Source of the DNA: VXNJ01 sp965249595
GTDB lineage: Bacteria; Chloroflexota; UBA11872; VXNJ01
Direction of reading: 5' to 3'
DNA: 64,000 nucleotides
Assembly: GCA_965249595.1 (NCBI GenBank)
Contig: OZ252242.1
Coordinates: 1,984,001 to 2,048,000 of the forward strand
Below the pieces are notes generated by a model that was given only the letters and a program-made list of their open reading frames with translations, was not told where the DNA came from and did no database searches. How positions within the stretch are numbered: position 1 is the first letter of the stretch; each line of letters begins with the position of its first letter. Below are positions 44,065 through 52,339 of the stretch, one piece after another. The translations under genes and the position numbers were made by a program.

Positions 44065-44279
44065 CCGCGCCAATCGATATCGGTAACGCACCGGTCGAAG
44101 GATCAAACCGGCGCAAATGGTTCACGAGATCACCAAAACCAGGGATTTGACCAAACTGGTCATAGTTAGTAGCGGCGGTATTCGAAAATCAGCCTGCCGC
44201 GGGTCAAGAGCTATTGGCCCTACCGGCACCGACCCGTTCGCCGCGGATACTGCCCGCAACCCAAAGGACCGCCCTTACC

Positions 44280-45569
44280 TTGAGTGAGATTGAACAAGTC
44301 GTCGCCCGTCAGATCCTAGATTCGCGTGGCAACCCGACGGTTGAGGTCGATGTGGTCTTAGATTCCGGCTCCGTCGGACGGGCCGCGGTACCGTCGGGGG
44401 CATCGACCGGTTCGCGTGAAGCACTCGAATTGCGCGATGGCGATGCGGAGCGCTGGGGCGGCAAAGGAGTCACCAACGCGGTCGAAAATATCGATCTCTT
44501 GATCGGGCCGGCGCTTACCGGGGCCGATGTCTACGAACAGCGGTCGATCGACGCCCAGTTGATCGACCTGGACGGGACTCCCGACAAATCACGGCTGGGC
44601 GCCAACGCGATCCTCGGAGTTTCAATGGCCTGCGCCGCCGCCGCCGCCAACGACTGCCAACTGCCTCTCTATGCCTACCTCGGCGGTGTCAACGCCTCGA
44701 TCCTCCCCGTGCCGATGATGAACATCCTCAATGGCGGCGCGCACGCCGACGATTCGTCTGACATTCAGGAATTTATGATCATGCCCACCGGATTGGGCAG
44801 TTTTGGCGAGGGACTGCGCGCCGGCGCCGAAATCTACCAGGCCCTCAAGGCGGTCTTAAAAAGCCAAGGCCAAAACACAAACGTGGGCGACGAGGGCGGA
44901 TTTGCCCCGCGACTCGAATCCAATGAAGCAGCCTTGGTGGCCATCATGGCGGCGATCGAGAGCGCCGGGTTCCAACCGGGTGGCAACGTGCTCTTGGCCA
45001 TAGATGCCGCGGCTTCGGAGTTTTTCCACGACGGACAATATGTTCTCAAGCGCGACGGGCAGTCGCTCGCACGCGATGAAATGGTCCAATTTTGGGCGCG
45101 CTGGGTGGAAGACTATCCAATTTTTTCCATCGAGGACGGGTTTGACGAGAGTGACTGGGAAGGCTGGCGGGCGCTGACCGCGGCCATTGGCCAAAGGGTT
45201 CAGCTGGTTGGCGATGACCTGACCGTGACCAATAGCGCCATCCTGCGCGAGGCCATCGACAGCGGCGCCGGCAACTCGATATTGATCAAGCTCAATCAGA
45301 TAGGCACGCTCACGGAAACGCTCGACTGTATTGAGATGGCCGCGCGCGGTGGGTTCTCGGCGGTGATTTCCCACCGCTCGGGAGAGACCGAAGATACGTT
45401 CATCGCCGATCTGAGCGTGGCGACCGGCGTTGGTCAGATCAAGACCGGGGCCTTGGCGCGATCGGATCGGGTTGCCAAATACAACCAGCTGCTGCGAATC
45501 GAAGGGGAGTTGGGTTCATCTGCCCGGTACGCCGGCAATCTCGCTCCGTTCAACGGCGGCGGGGGTTAA
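44280..45569 (+). CDS. eno: Enolase
   Basis: 429 residues from TTG 44280 (AAAGGA upstream); an earlier in-frame start would add 22 unrelated residues. It interconverts 2-phosphoglycerate and phosphoenolpyruvate. All active-site residues are seen: His in NGGAHADDSSDIQEF, Glu in NVGDEGGFAP, metal ligands in LAIDAAASEFF, FSIEDGFDESDW and LVGDDLTVTN, Lys in ILIKLNQIGTLTE, the loop SHRSGETEDTFIADL, and Lys in QIKTGAL. larB follows by five bases, so it opens a six-gene unidirectional run. Confidence 0.97.
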   Translation: MSEIEQVVARQILDSRGNPTVEVDVVLDSGSVGRAAVPSGASTGSREALELRDGDAERWGGKGVTNAVENIDLLIGPALTGADVYEQRSIDAQLIDLDGTPDKSRLGANAILGVSMACAAAAANDCQLPLYAYLGGVNASILPVPMMNILNGGAHADDSSDIQEFMIMPTGLGSFGEGLRAGAEIYQALKAVLKSQGQNTNVGDEGGFAPRLESNEAALVAIMAAIESAGFQPGGNVLLAIDAAASEFFHDGQYVLKRDGQSLARDEMVQFWARWVEDYPIFSIEDGFDESDWEGWRALTAAIGQRVQLVGDDLTVTNSAILREAIDSGAGNSILIKLNQIGTLTETLDCIEMAARGGFSAVISHRSGETEDTFIADLSVATGVGQIKTGALARSDRVAKYNQLLRIEGELGSSARYAGNLAPFNGGGG

Positions 45570-45574
45570 CGCAA

Positions 45575-46315
45575 ATGGCTCAACCGCTTGGTGACCTGCT
45601 CGCCGGTGTGGCTGACGGGACCGTTCCGATTTCCGAAGCCCTCGCCGCGTTGGCTGGCCGATATACCGATTTGGGATACGCCAAGGTCGACGATCAGCGA
45701 TCGGCGCGGACCGGATTTCCGGAAGCCATTTACTGTTCCGGCAAGGCGCCCGCCCAAGTCGCGGAAATTGCCCAGACCCTCTTTGAGGCCGGCGAGGTGG
45801 TAATTGCCACGCGGGCCAGCGGCGAGCATGCGGCGGCAATCGCGAAAGAATTTCCCGACGCCCGCTACGACGCAACCGCCTCCGTTGTCACGGTCGGCGG
45901 ATCCCCGGCGCTTCCCGGCAGCTGCGCGGTAGTCACCGGCGGGACCTCCGACATCGCCGTGGCCCAGGAGGCTGCGCTGGTGGCCGAGGCGCTGGGGGCC
46001 CGCGTCGACCGCCTCTGGGATGTCGGGGTGGCCGGAATCCATCGCCTCCTTCAACACCGCGACCGGATTGACCGGGCCGACGTGGTGGTGGCGGTGGCCG
46101 GCATGGAAGGTGCCCTGCCGGGTGTGGTGGCCGGACTCACCGACAGCGTGGTGGTGGCGGTGCCGACCAGCGTCGGTTACGGCGCAGCATTGGCCGGCAT
46201 AACCCCTCTATTGACCATGCTCAATTCGTGCGCCCCCGGAGTGGCGGTAGTCAACATCGATAACGGTTTTGGGGCCGGCTACTTGGCGGCGCTAATTCTG
46301 CGAAGCCGGCAATGA
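45575..46315 (+). CDS. larB: LarB, pyridinium-dicarboxylate synthase for the nickel-pincer cofactor
   Basis: 246 residues. LarB carboxylates and hydrolyses nicotinic acid adenine dinucleotide to start synthesis of the nickel-pincer nucleotide used by LarA-type racemases/epimerases. The N-terminal part has KVDDQRSARTGFPEAIYCSG. The C-terminal half is PurE-like (VVTGGTSDIAVAQEAALVAE, DVGVAGIHRLL, VVVAGMEGALPGVVAGL). It overlaps larC by four bases (ATGA). Neither larE (sulfur insertion) nor larA is present in the window. Confidence 0.93.
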   Translation: MAQPLGDLLAGVADGTVPISEALAALAGRYTDLGYAKVDDQRSARTGFPEAIYCSGKAPAQVAEIAQTLFEAGEVVIATRASGEHAAAIAKEFPDARYDATASVVTVGGSPALPGSCAVVTGGTSDIAVAQEAALVAEALGARVDRLWDVGVAGIHRLLQHRDRIDRADVVVAVAGMEGALPGVVAGLTDSVVVAVPTSVGYGAALAGITPLLTMLNSCAPGVAVVNIDNGFGAGYLAALILRSRQ

Positions 46316-47490
46316 GCAAAGTTGCCTGGCTTGACCCCTTCTCCGGTGCCGCCGGTGACATGTTTTTGGCGGCCTTGCTCGACGCCGGCATGCCCTTCGA
46401 TCACCTTGAAGAACAGCTGCGGACATTGGATTTGCCGCACTGGTCTATCCGCCCGCGGTCAGTTCTGCGCGGGGCCATCAGTGCCACTTGGCTCCACGTG
46501 GAAACAACCGACAACCAAGCGCAGCGAGGGATCGTCGAGATCGCCTCCATGATCTCCGACGCCAACCTCGATGACGCCGTCAAAGAGCTTGCATTGGCCA
46601 TGTTTGAGCGTCTCGCCAACGCCGAGGCCAAGGTACACGGGCTCGATCCGAAGCAGGTCCACTTCCACGAGGTGGGGGCCGCCGACTCCATCATCGACAT
46701 CGTCGGAGCCGCAGTGGGCGCCCAGTGGCTCGCCGCCGACCGCTTCATCGTTGCGCCGATCAATTCCGGTTCGGGCCAGGTGAAAACGCAACACGGAGTG
46801 ATGCCGGTCCCGGCTCCGGCTACCCTGGCGCTGCTCAGCGGCAGTGGAGCAACGGTCTATGCCGATGGGCCGGCCATGGAACTTCTGACTCCGACCGGCG
46901 CCCTGATACTTACCAGCCTGGCCACCGGCTACGGCCCGCTGCCGCCGATGAACATCGAGCAAGAGGCCTACGGGGCGGGCAGCGCCAATCCACCCCGGGC
47001 CAATGTGCTGCGCCTGGTCGTGGGTACCGACAGCGCATCGGGACCCGCGACCGAACCGGTTGTGATTTTGGAAACCAACATTGACGATGCCAGTCCTGAG
47101 CAGCTCGGCTATGCCGTCGAACGCTGCCTGGCGGCCGGTGCGCTCGATGTTTGGTTCAACCCCATCCAAATGAAGAAATTCCGCCCGGCAGTGGTCCTCT
47201 CGGCATTATGTAAACCAGATAGGGTGGGCGCGGTAGAGCAAGTGATCTTTGCCGAAACCGGAACCCTAGGGATTCGCCGGCAGGCGATTGAGCGCAGAAC
47301 TTTGGAGCGCTCCATCGCTACCGTCAAAACGGCCTACGGGCCGATCCGGGTCAAGTTGACACCGAATCGCCCGGGCCATGCAGCCCCTGAATACGATGAT
47401 GTCCGACAGGCCGCCATAGCCCATTCACAACCGTTCGCCGACATCGCCCGGGCAGCCCGCTCGGCGGCCTTGGCCGAAGACGAAAATTGA
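46312..47490 (+). CDS. larC: LarC, nickel insertion protein for the nickel-pincer cofactor
   Basis: 392 residues in one uninterrupted frame; in some lactobacilli the gene is split by a programmed frameshift, not here. LarC is a CTP-dependent cyclometallase that puts nickel into the pincer cofactor. Landmarks are AWLDPFSGAAGDMFLAALLD at the N-terminus, FHEVGAADSIIDIVGAAV, APATLALLSGSGATVY and TNIDDASPEQLGYAVE. It is translationally coupled to larB and followed by a solenoid protein after 15 bases. Confidence 0.95.
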   Translation: MSKVAWLDPFSGAAGDMFLAALLDAGMPFDHLEEQLRTLDLPHWSIRPRSVLRGAISATWLHVETTDNQAQRGIVEIASMISDANLDDAVKELALAMFERLANAEAKVHGLDPKQVHFHEVGAADSIIDIVGAAVGAQWLAADRFIVAPINSGSGQVKTQHGVMPVPAPATLALLSGSGATVYADGPAMELLTPTGALILTSLATGYGPLPPMNIEQEAYGAGSANPPRANVLRLVVGTDSASGPATEPVVILETNIDDASPEQLGYAVERCLAAGALDVWFNPIQMKKFRPAVVLSALCKPDRVGAVEQVIFAETGTLGIRRQAIERRTLERSIATVKTAYGPIRVKLTPNRPGHAAPEYDDVRQAAIAHSQPFADIARAARSAALAEDEN

Positions 47491-47505
47491 CCCTGAAAAG
47501 ACCAA

Positions 47506-47955
47506 ATGGCAGAAACACCAATGGATACCGCGCAATCCCATTCGAAGGCAAAAATCGAGTCGGTAGTTTGCGAACGTGCGCACTTGCACTTCAGTTCGGC
47601 ACAACGGGTACGGGCCGAGAGCGTTGATGCCGACTACTCGGCGGTCGGGCTCGCTCAGTCTTCGCGAATCGAGCTATCCCATTCGGCGGCTGCGGCCGCA
47701 ATAGGTGGGAACGCGCAATTGCATGAATCGGCGGTCATAGTCGCCGGTGGCGGCTCGGTAAAGATTGAAAATTCTGCCGCCCAATGCGTTGTGGCCGGCG
47801 CAGTCGAAGCAAACAACGTGCTGGCCCTGGCGGTCGTGGCCGGCTCGGTCGAAGGGCGCGTTAATGCGCTCATGGGCACCCGCTCGGCAATCGCCTTTGG
47901 TGTAGCGCTCGGACTGAGCAGTCTTTTTGCAATGCTGATCCGGCGTTTCCTCTAA
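47506..47955 (+). CDS. Repetitive beta-solenoid-like protein with C-terminal membrane anchor
   Basis: 149 residues. After a short acidic leader, residues about 20-125 form a quasi-periodic Ala/Val/Ser-rich pattern of about ten residues per turn (AVGLAQSSRIELSHSAA, AIGGNAQLHESAVIVAGG, CVVAGAVEANNVLALAVVAG). This resembles a bactofilin or polymer-forming solenoid. A C-terminal transmembrane helix (SAIAFGVALGLSSLFAMLI) and basic end RRFL make it a tail-anchored protein. I recognise no named family. It sits between larC and the CoA-transferase pair, 28 bases before the latter. A later ATG at 47521 is also possible. Confidence 0.7.
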   Translation: MAETPMDTAQSHSKAKIESVVCERAHLHFSSAQRVRAESVDADYSAVGLAQSSRIELSHSAAAAAIGGNAQLHESAVIVAGGGSVKIENSAAQCVVAGAVEANNVLALAVVAGSVEGRVNALMGTRSAIAFGVALGLSSLFAMLIRRFL

Positions 47956-47983
47956 TTTGCCCCCGCTTTCGGCGCTAACTTAA

Positions 47984-48694
47984 ATGGCTTCCGGGGCCCG
48001 CGAGGCCCGCTACATCGGCCAAGCGCGTCCATCGGCGGCGCCTTTGCCCAACAAAGTAGTCAGCGCGGAGCAGGCACTCGCAAATCTTCGTCGCGGCGAC
48101 GTAGTCCTTGTCGGCGGCCAGGGCGGACAAGGGGTCCCGGCCAACCTCGTCGATTCGCTGGCCCAATCAGACGCCGACGAACTGACCATCGTGGCCACCG
48201 ACGCCGACTATGAACCGCTGGCCAACATCATGTTTTCGGGGCGCTGCAAACGATTGATCATTGCCCGCCTGAGCGAGAAGCAACGGGCCGCAAACGAACA
48301 GGCGACAAGCGGATTGGCTATCGAATATTGCCCGCTCGGCTTGTTGCTCGAGCGCATCCGCGCCGCCGGAGTGGGATTGGGCGGTGTGCTCGCCCCCGCA
48401 GAGATATCCCGCCATTCACTGGGCGCCGAACGCGAACTAGTGGAACTAAAAGGGGGCAGTTTCGCAATCGAACCAGCGCTGGTGGGCAATATTGCCCTTG
48501 TTAAGGCCTGGCGCGGCGACTACTTCGGCAATCTGATTTACCGCGGCACTCCGACCAATTCCAATCCGATCGTGGCCACCGCCGCCCCCAACGTGTTGGC
48601 CGAGGTCGATGAGCTCTTCGAACCGGGTGACATTGACCCGGCCCAGGTTCGCACGCCAGGCCTGACCATAAACGGCGTGGTGGTGGCGCAATGA
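47984..48694 (+). CDS. CoA-transferase family I, subunit A
   Basis: 236 residues. The N-terminal CoA-transferase signature, normally GGFG..G.P, reads VVLVGGQGGQGVPANLVDSL here (Phe replaced by Gln). LVELKGGSFAIEPALVGNIA and VKAWRGDYFGNLIYRGTPTN are typical of the 3-oxoacid/acetoacetyl CoA-transferase alpha subunit. It should act with the following gene to move CoA between carboxylic acids. The two subunits overlap by four bases (ATGA). Confidence 0.85.
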   Translation: MASGAREARYIGQARPSAAPLPNKVVSAEQALANLRRGDVVLVGGQGGQGVPANLVDSLAQSDADELTIVATDADYEPLANIMFSGRCKRLIIARLSEKQRAANEQATSGLAIEYCPLGLLLERIRAAGVGLGGVLAPAEISRHSLGAERELVELKGGSFAIEPALVGNIALVKAWRGDYFGNLIYRGTPTNSNPIVATAAPNVLAEVDELFEPGDIDPAQVRTPGLTINGVVVAQ

Positions 48695-49380
48695 GCTGGA
48701 AGAATTCTGAAATGGCGCGGGAATGTGCCCAGCTGCTCGAGGCTAACGACGTCGTCGTATTGGGCCGGGGCTTACCGGCATTGATTCGCGGCCAGTTGGA
48801 GGGCGAGCCGATAACCGTCATCGACGAAATTGGAATCGTCGGGGCGGGTCCCGACGCCCGCTCGCGACACCGCTCCGGCCAGATGGATTCAAATGGCGCC
48901 GAGGTTGCCATCGCCACCGGCGGGGCCATGTTGGGACCACTGGAAGTAGCCGGATTGCTGCGCCGTGGCTGGGTGGACGCCGGCATCATCGAGCCCGTAT
49001 CGCTCGATGCCGCCGGCAGCGTCAGATTAAACGGCGTCGACGGCGGCCCTTCGTTCCCACTTGGCCTTGAGGCCGAAATACTCGCCGGAGCCGGCCGGCT
49101 CCTGGCCATCTGCCGCCTAAACGGCGGAAATGTCGCAAACTTCCTGCTGCCGGCCAACGCCAAAACTGAAAAAGTAGTTGCGCATCGCCCGATTGAACTA
49201 GTCGTGACCGACCTTGGAATACTGCGCCCCAACGGCGAGGCCTTCGAGGTAGTTCAGCTGGCAAATTCGGTTACGTTCGAGCAAATCCGTTCGGCGATCG
49301 AAGCACCGGTAGTAGAGACGTCCGATTGGAGTAAAGCGGCGGCCGGCCAACCCGCTGACGATGCGATTACGACGAAATAA
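48691..49380 (+). CDS. CoA-transferase family I, subunit B (variant active-site loop)
   Basis: 229 residues. The catalytic Glu that forms the acyl-glutamyl anhydride is expected in an E-[NS]-G-x-x-G loop. Here the corresponding segment is VIDEIGIVGAGPDA, which keeps the Glu and glycines but has Ile in place of Asn/Ser. Later blocks (GGAMLGPLEVAGLLRRGWVD, VVTDLGILRPNGEAFEVV) fit the beta subunit. This resembles the glutaconate/IpdB branch as much as 3-oxoacid transferases, so substrate and even transferase versus hydrolase activity are uncertain. It ends 25 bases before the convergent Gfo/Idh gene. Confidence 0.82.
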   Translation: MSWKNSEMARECAQLLEANDVVVLGRGLPALIRGQLEGEPITVIDEIGIVGAGPDARSRHRSGQMDSNGAEVAIATGGAMLGPLEVAGLLRRGWVDAGIIEPVSLDAAGSVRLNGVDGGPSFPLGLEAEILAGAGRLLAICRLNGGNVANFLLPANAKTEKVVAHRPIELVVTDLGILRPNGEAFEVVQLANSVTFEQIRSAIEAPVVETSDWSKAAAGQPADDAITTK

Positions 49381-49405
49381 CCAATTTCCTGGCAGTGGCT
49401 CCCGC

Positions 49406-50410
49406 TTACAGCGGAAGCTGGACAATCCGGCCTTCGCTGGCGGAGATCTCCGCGGCGATGCAGGCCTGATGAGTATTCACAGTCGAGGCCAGAGACAATT
49501 CGGTGTCGGTACCGGCCTGCAGGCAATCAATTAAATGGGCGACCTCACCGTCAAACGGATGGTGGCTAACCTCGGCCGTATCGGGACGGATGACCGGGGC
49601 TTCGATAAACCCCTCGAGGCCTTCGAGGCGTTGCGAAAAGAGCCGGTTGTTACGTATTGAACCCTCTTCCCCGAGCAGGTCGACGTCGAACTGGTAAGGC
49701 ATCCGGGCGCCGAGGCTGGCGGCCACTTTCCCGATCGCCCCGTTGGCAAACCGGCAGATAAAAACCGTCGTCGACGGATATTCGTGGGCGGTGCCATCTT
49801 CGACCGCCAATGCCGAGACGGCGGTGATGTCAGAACCGGTAAACAGCCGCAGAGCATCAACCGCGTGGCAGCCGGCGCAGAGCAGGGCGTTGCCGCCCGA
49901 GCGCCTGGTTCGGGCCCATTCGAATCCGCGGTACCAATCGCCGACCTCATGCCAGTAATTGACTTCGGCGTAGAAGATTCGACCCAGCAATCCCAACTGA
50001 ATCTGCGACCTGATCAACTTAAACATCGGGTTCCAGTGCAGGACGAAACCCACCAGGCTGGTCACGCCAGCCGCGCTTACAGCATCTACCGCCGCCTGCA
50101 GACCGGCCGCATCAAGCGCCGCCGGTTTTTCAATCAGGACGTGCTTGCCGGCTTGGGCGGCGGCAATGGTCTCCTGCACATGGCGATCATTGGGGGTGGC
50201 GATGATGACCAAATCGACCGCCGGATCGGCCAACAATGCCGAATAATTCCCGTAAGGAGTAGCGCCGGGGCAGTGCTCAGCGCAAAATTTACCGGCCCGC
50301 TGCCGGTTGGTACCGCCAACTGCCACAATTTGACAGCGAGGATCACTCCGACAGGCTGCGGCATGCGCCGCCGCCGCCCACCCGGTGCCCTCTATCGCGA
50401 CGCCGAACAT
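49406..50410 (-). CDS. Gfo/Idh/MocA family oxidoreductase
   Basis: 334 residues. The Rossmann motif FGVAIEGTGWAAAAHAAACR has a variant glycine pattern. VDLVIIATPNDRHVQETIAA is followed by the catalytic-Lys motif GKHVLIEKPAALDAAG, then the C-terminal domain with FVLHWNPMFKLI and GGNALLCAGCHAVDALRLFT. The EKP lysine is present, unlike in the paralog at 19783-20826. A sugar or inositol dehydrogenase role is likely. It is divergent from the hypothetical gene and the MFS pair. Confidence 0.9.
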   Translation of the reverse strand: MFGVAIEGTGWAAAAHAAACRSDPRCQIVAVGGTNRQRAGKFCAEHCPGATPYGNYSALLADPAVDLVIIATPNDRHVQETIAAAQAGKHVLIEKPAALDAAGLQAAVDAVSAAGVTSLVGFVLHWNPMFKLIRSQIQLGLLGRIFYAEVNYWHEVGDWYRGFEWARTRRSGGNALLCAGCHAVDALRLFTGSDITAVSALAVEDGTAHEYPSTTVFICRFANGAIGKVAASLGARMPYQFDVDLLGEEGSIRNNRLFSQRLEGLEGFIEAPVIRPDTAEVSHHPFDGEVAHLIDCLQAGTDTELSLASTVNTHQACIAAEISASEGRIVQLPL

Positions 50411-50504
50411 CGTAGTTAACTCCGAGCAGTTATCCGAATCTCCCGCTCAAATTTTCAACCAGCGGGCGAACCACCCCGTGCACTGGTGCAACATCGGCCG
50501 GGGC

Positions 50505-50918
50505 ATGCTTGATTCGCCCAACGACACTCGATTGGCGGCTTGGTGTGACGAATTCGCACGGTCGGCCGGCCCGAGCATTGCCAGCCTGGCCGCCACCTGG
50601 ACCGGCGGCGGCGGCAACGTTCGAATCCGCGCCAATGCCCTTCAGTTCGTATGGGGCCATGGTCGATCGCATTTGATCGGCGCGCGCATCGTTGCCCCGC
50701 GATCGGCCGCCCAAGAAACGGCGATCGAATTCTTGTTGGGCCGCTTGCGCCTGGGCGCAATCGAGGGCGCCGAAATCGAGGAAATGCGGGATAACTTGGC
50801 CGCTTTCGGCGGGCAATCCGATCGCCGCGGCGAGACCTGGCGACTCAATCTAGACGACTCCCGCGCCGGTTTGCTGCTGGGCGCGCTGCTAAGCCTTTGC
50901 CGCGAAGTGAGTGAATGA
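50505..50918 (+). CDS. Hypothetical protein coupled to MFS exporter
   Basis: 137 residues from the ATG at 50505; GTG 50478 is an alternative. The frame is open back to 50385, but that would overlap the divergent Gfo/Idh start. The sequence is soluble, alpha/beta in character (IRANALQFVWGHGRSHLIGA, TAIEFLLGRLRLGAIEGAEI, TWRLNLDDSRAGLLLGALLS). I recognise no family. Its stop overlaps the MFS start as ATGA, so it is translated with that exporter and may be an accessory or sensing protein. Confidence 0.6.
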   Translation: MLDSPNDTRLAAWCDEFARSAGPSIASLAATWTGGGGNVRIRANALQFVWGHGRSHLIGARIVAPRSAAQETAIEFLLGRLRLGAIEGAEIEEMRDNLAAFGGQSDRRGETWRLNLDDSRAGLLLGALLSLCREVSE

Positions 50919-52339
50919 ACGCGGCAGTCGATTTGGTCCGCCCCAACTGGCCGCAAGCAATTCTTGTGGCGCTGGGCGTATTTATGGCGACCACCGACGT
51001 ATCCAGCGTCGGCGTAGCGCTGCCAACAATTGCGCACGACCTGGACGTCGACCTTCCCGCCGCCCAGTGGGTGGCATTGGGCTACATGCTGGGGACCGCC
51101 AGCCTGATACTGGTATTCGGTCGACTCTCCGATCTAATCGGCCGGCGCCGGCTGGCCCTGACCGGGTTTGCAATTTACGGCACCTTCGCCATCGTTTCCA
51201 CGCTCAGCTTCAATCTTGAAATGCTCATCGCGGCCCGGGTGGTCCAGAGCGTCGGCGGTTCGATGTTGCAATCGACCGGCGCTGCGCTGATGGTCACCGC
51301 CTTTCCGTCAACGATGCGCGGGCGGGCGATGGGACTCAATGGCTCGGTTGTCTCGCTGGGCCTGCTGCTGGGGCCGATCATCGGCGGCGTGATAACCGGA
51401 CTGGCGGACTGGCGATTCATTTTCGTGCCGGCCGGCGTGCTCGGAATCCTGGCAGTGCCGCTGGGGTTCCGCATCCTCAAAGAGGAATTCCATCGTCGCG
51501 AGCGGCTTCGGCTTGACTGGCTCAGCGTGGTCTCACTGGTCGGCTGGATAGGTCTGTTGGTTTTTGGTCTAAATCAAAGCGTCACGCGCGGCTGGGATGA
51601 CATCGCAATCATCGGTTCGCTGGCGATCGCCGGCCTGCTGCTGGCCATTTTTCTGTGGCGCCAGCTTTATGGCCCGGCGCCATTGGTCAACCTGGGCATC
51701 TTTCGCGTGAGGATGTTCACGCTGTCCATCGGGATCGGATTTTTGACCTTTAGTGGACTCTCCGGCCACATCCTCATGACCCCATTCCTTTTTCAAGACG
51801 CAATGGGAATCGACCCCTTCACCACCGGTGTCTTGCTTTCGCTAATGCCGCTGGGGGCGGTCCTGCTGGCGTTTCGGGCTGGTGCATTCGCCGACCGCCA
51901 CGGTCCGCGAATACCGGCCTCCATCGGGCTGATGATGATGGCGACCGGGGTGGCCTCGATGTTCATGCTGGGGCCGGAATCGGAAATTTGGGAAGCGGGG
52001 GCCCGGATGCTCTTCATCGGGCTCGGGCAAGGATTGTTCATGTCGCCGAATTCATCCTCAATCATGGGTTCGCTGCCGCGGTCGCAGATCGGGCTGGCGG
52101 GGGCGTTCAATGCCTGGATGCGAACGTTTGGCTTCGCGCTTGGCGCGGCAATATTCGGCTTGATATTTACTACCGTTGTACTCTCCGATCCCAGTGCCAC
52201 CGACGCCCTGGAGGCGCCGTTCGCCATTGCCCGCAACGGGTATTGGGCGGTCTATGGCGGGTCGGCGATTCTGTTCCTAATCGGCGCCATCCTGGCCGCC
52301 ACCCGCGGGCGCGTAGTTACCCCCGAAACGTTGGACTAA
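50915..52339 (+). CDS. MFS transporter, DHA2 (14-helix) type
   Basis: 474 residues with about fourteen transmembrane helices. The DHA2 motif A loop between helices 2 and 3 is GRLSDLIGRRRLALTG, and motif C is MGLNGSVVSLGLLLGPIIGG in helix 5. These proton-driven antiporters usually export drugs or metabolites. It is the first of two tandem paralogs with a third at 58809; all share VALP.IA and AAQWV/VAQWV near the N-terminus and a GSLP-type segment late. No stop-to-start gap separates it from the next gene. Confidence 0.9.
   Translation: MNAAVDLVRPNWPQAILVALGVFMATTDVSSVGVALPTIAHDLDVDLPAAQWVALGYMLGTASLILVFGRLSDLIGRRRLALTGFAIYGTFAIVSTLSFNLEMLIAARVVQSVGGSMLQSTGAALMVTAFPSTMRGRAMGLNGSVVSLGLLLGPIIGGVITGLADWRFIFVPAGVLGILAVPLGFRILKEEFHRRERLRLDWLSVVSLVGWIGLLVFGLNQSVTRGWDDIAIIGSLAIAGLLLAIFLWRQLYGPAPLVNLGIFRVRMFTLSIGIGFLTFSGLSGHILMTPFLFQDAMGIDPFTTGVLLSLMPLGAVLLAFRAGAFADRHGPRIPASIGLMMMATGVASMFMLGPESEIWEAGARMLFIGLGQGLFMSPNSSSIMGSLPRSQIGLAGAFNAWMRTFGFALGAAIFGLIFTTVVLSDPSATDALEAPFAIARNGYWAVYGGSAILFLIGAILAATRGRVVTPETLD

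Noticed and set aside
46312..47490. Programmed frameshift in larC as in lactobacilli
   Set aside because: The gene is a single uninterrupted 392-codon frame containing both parts.
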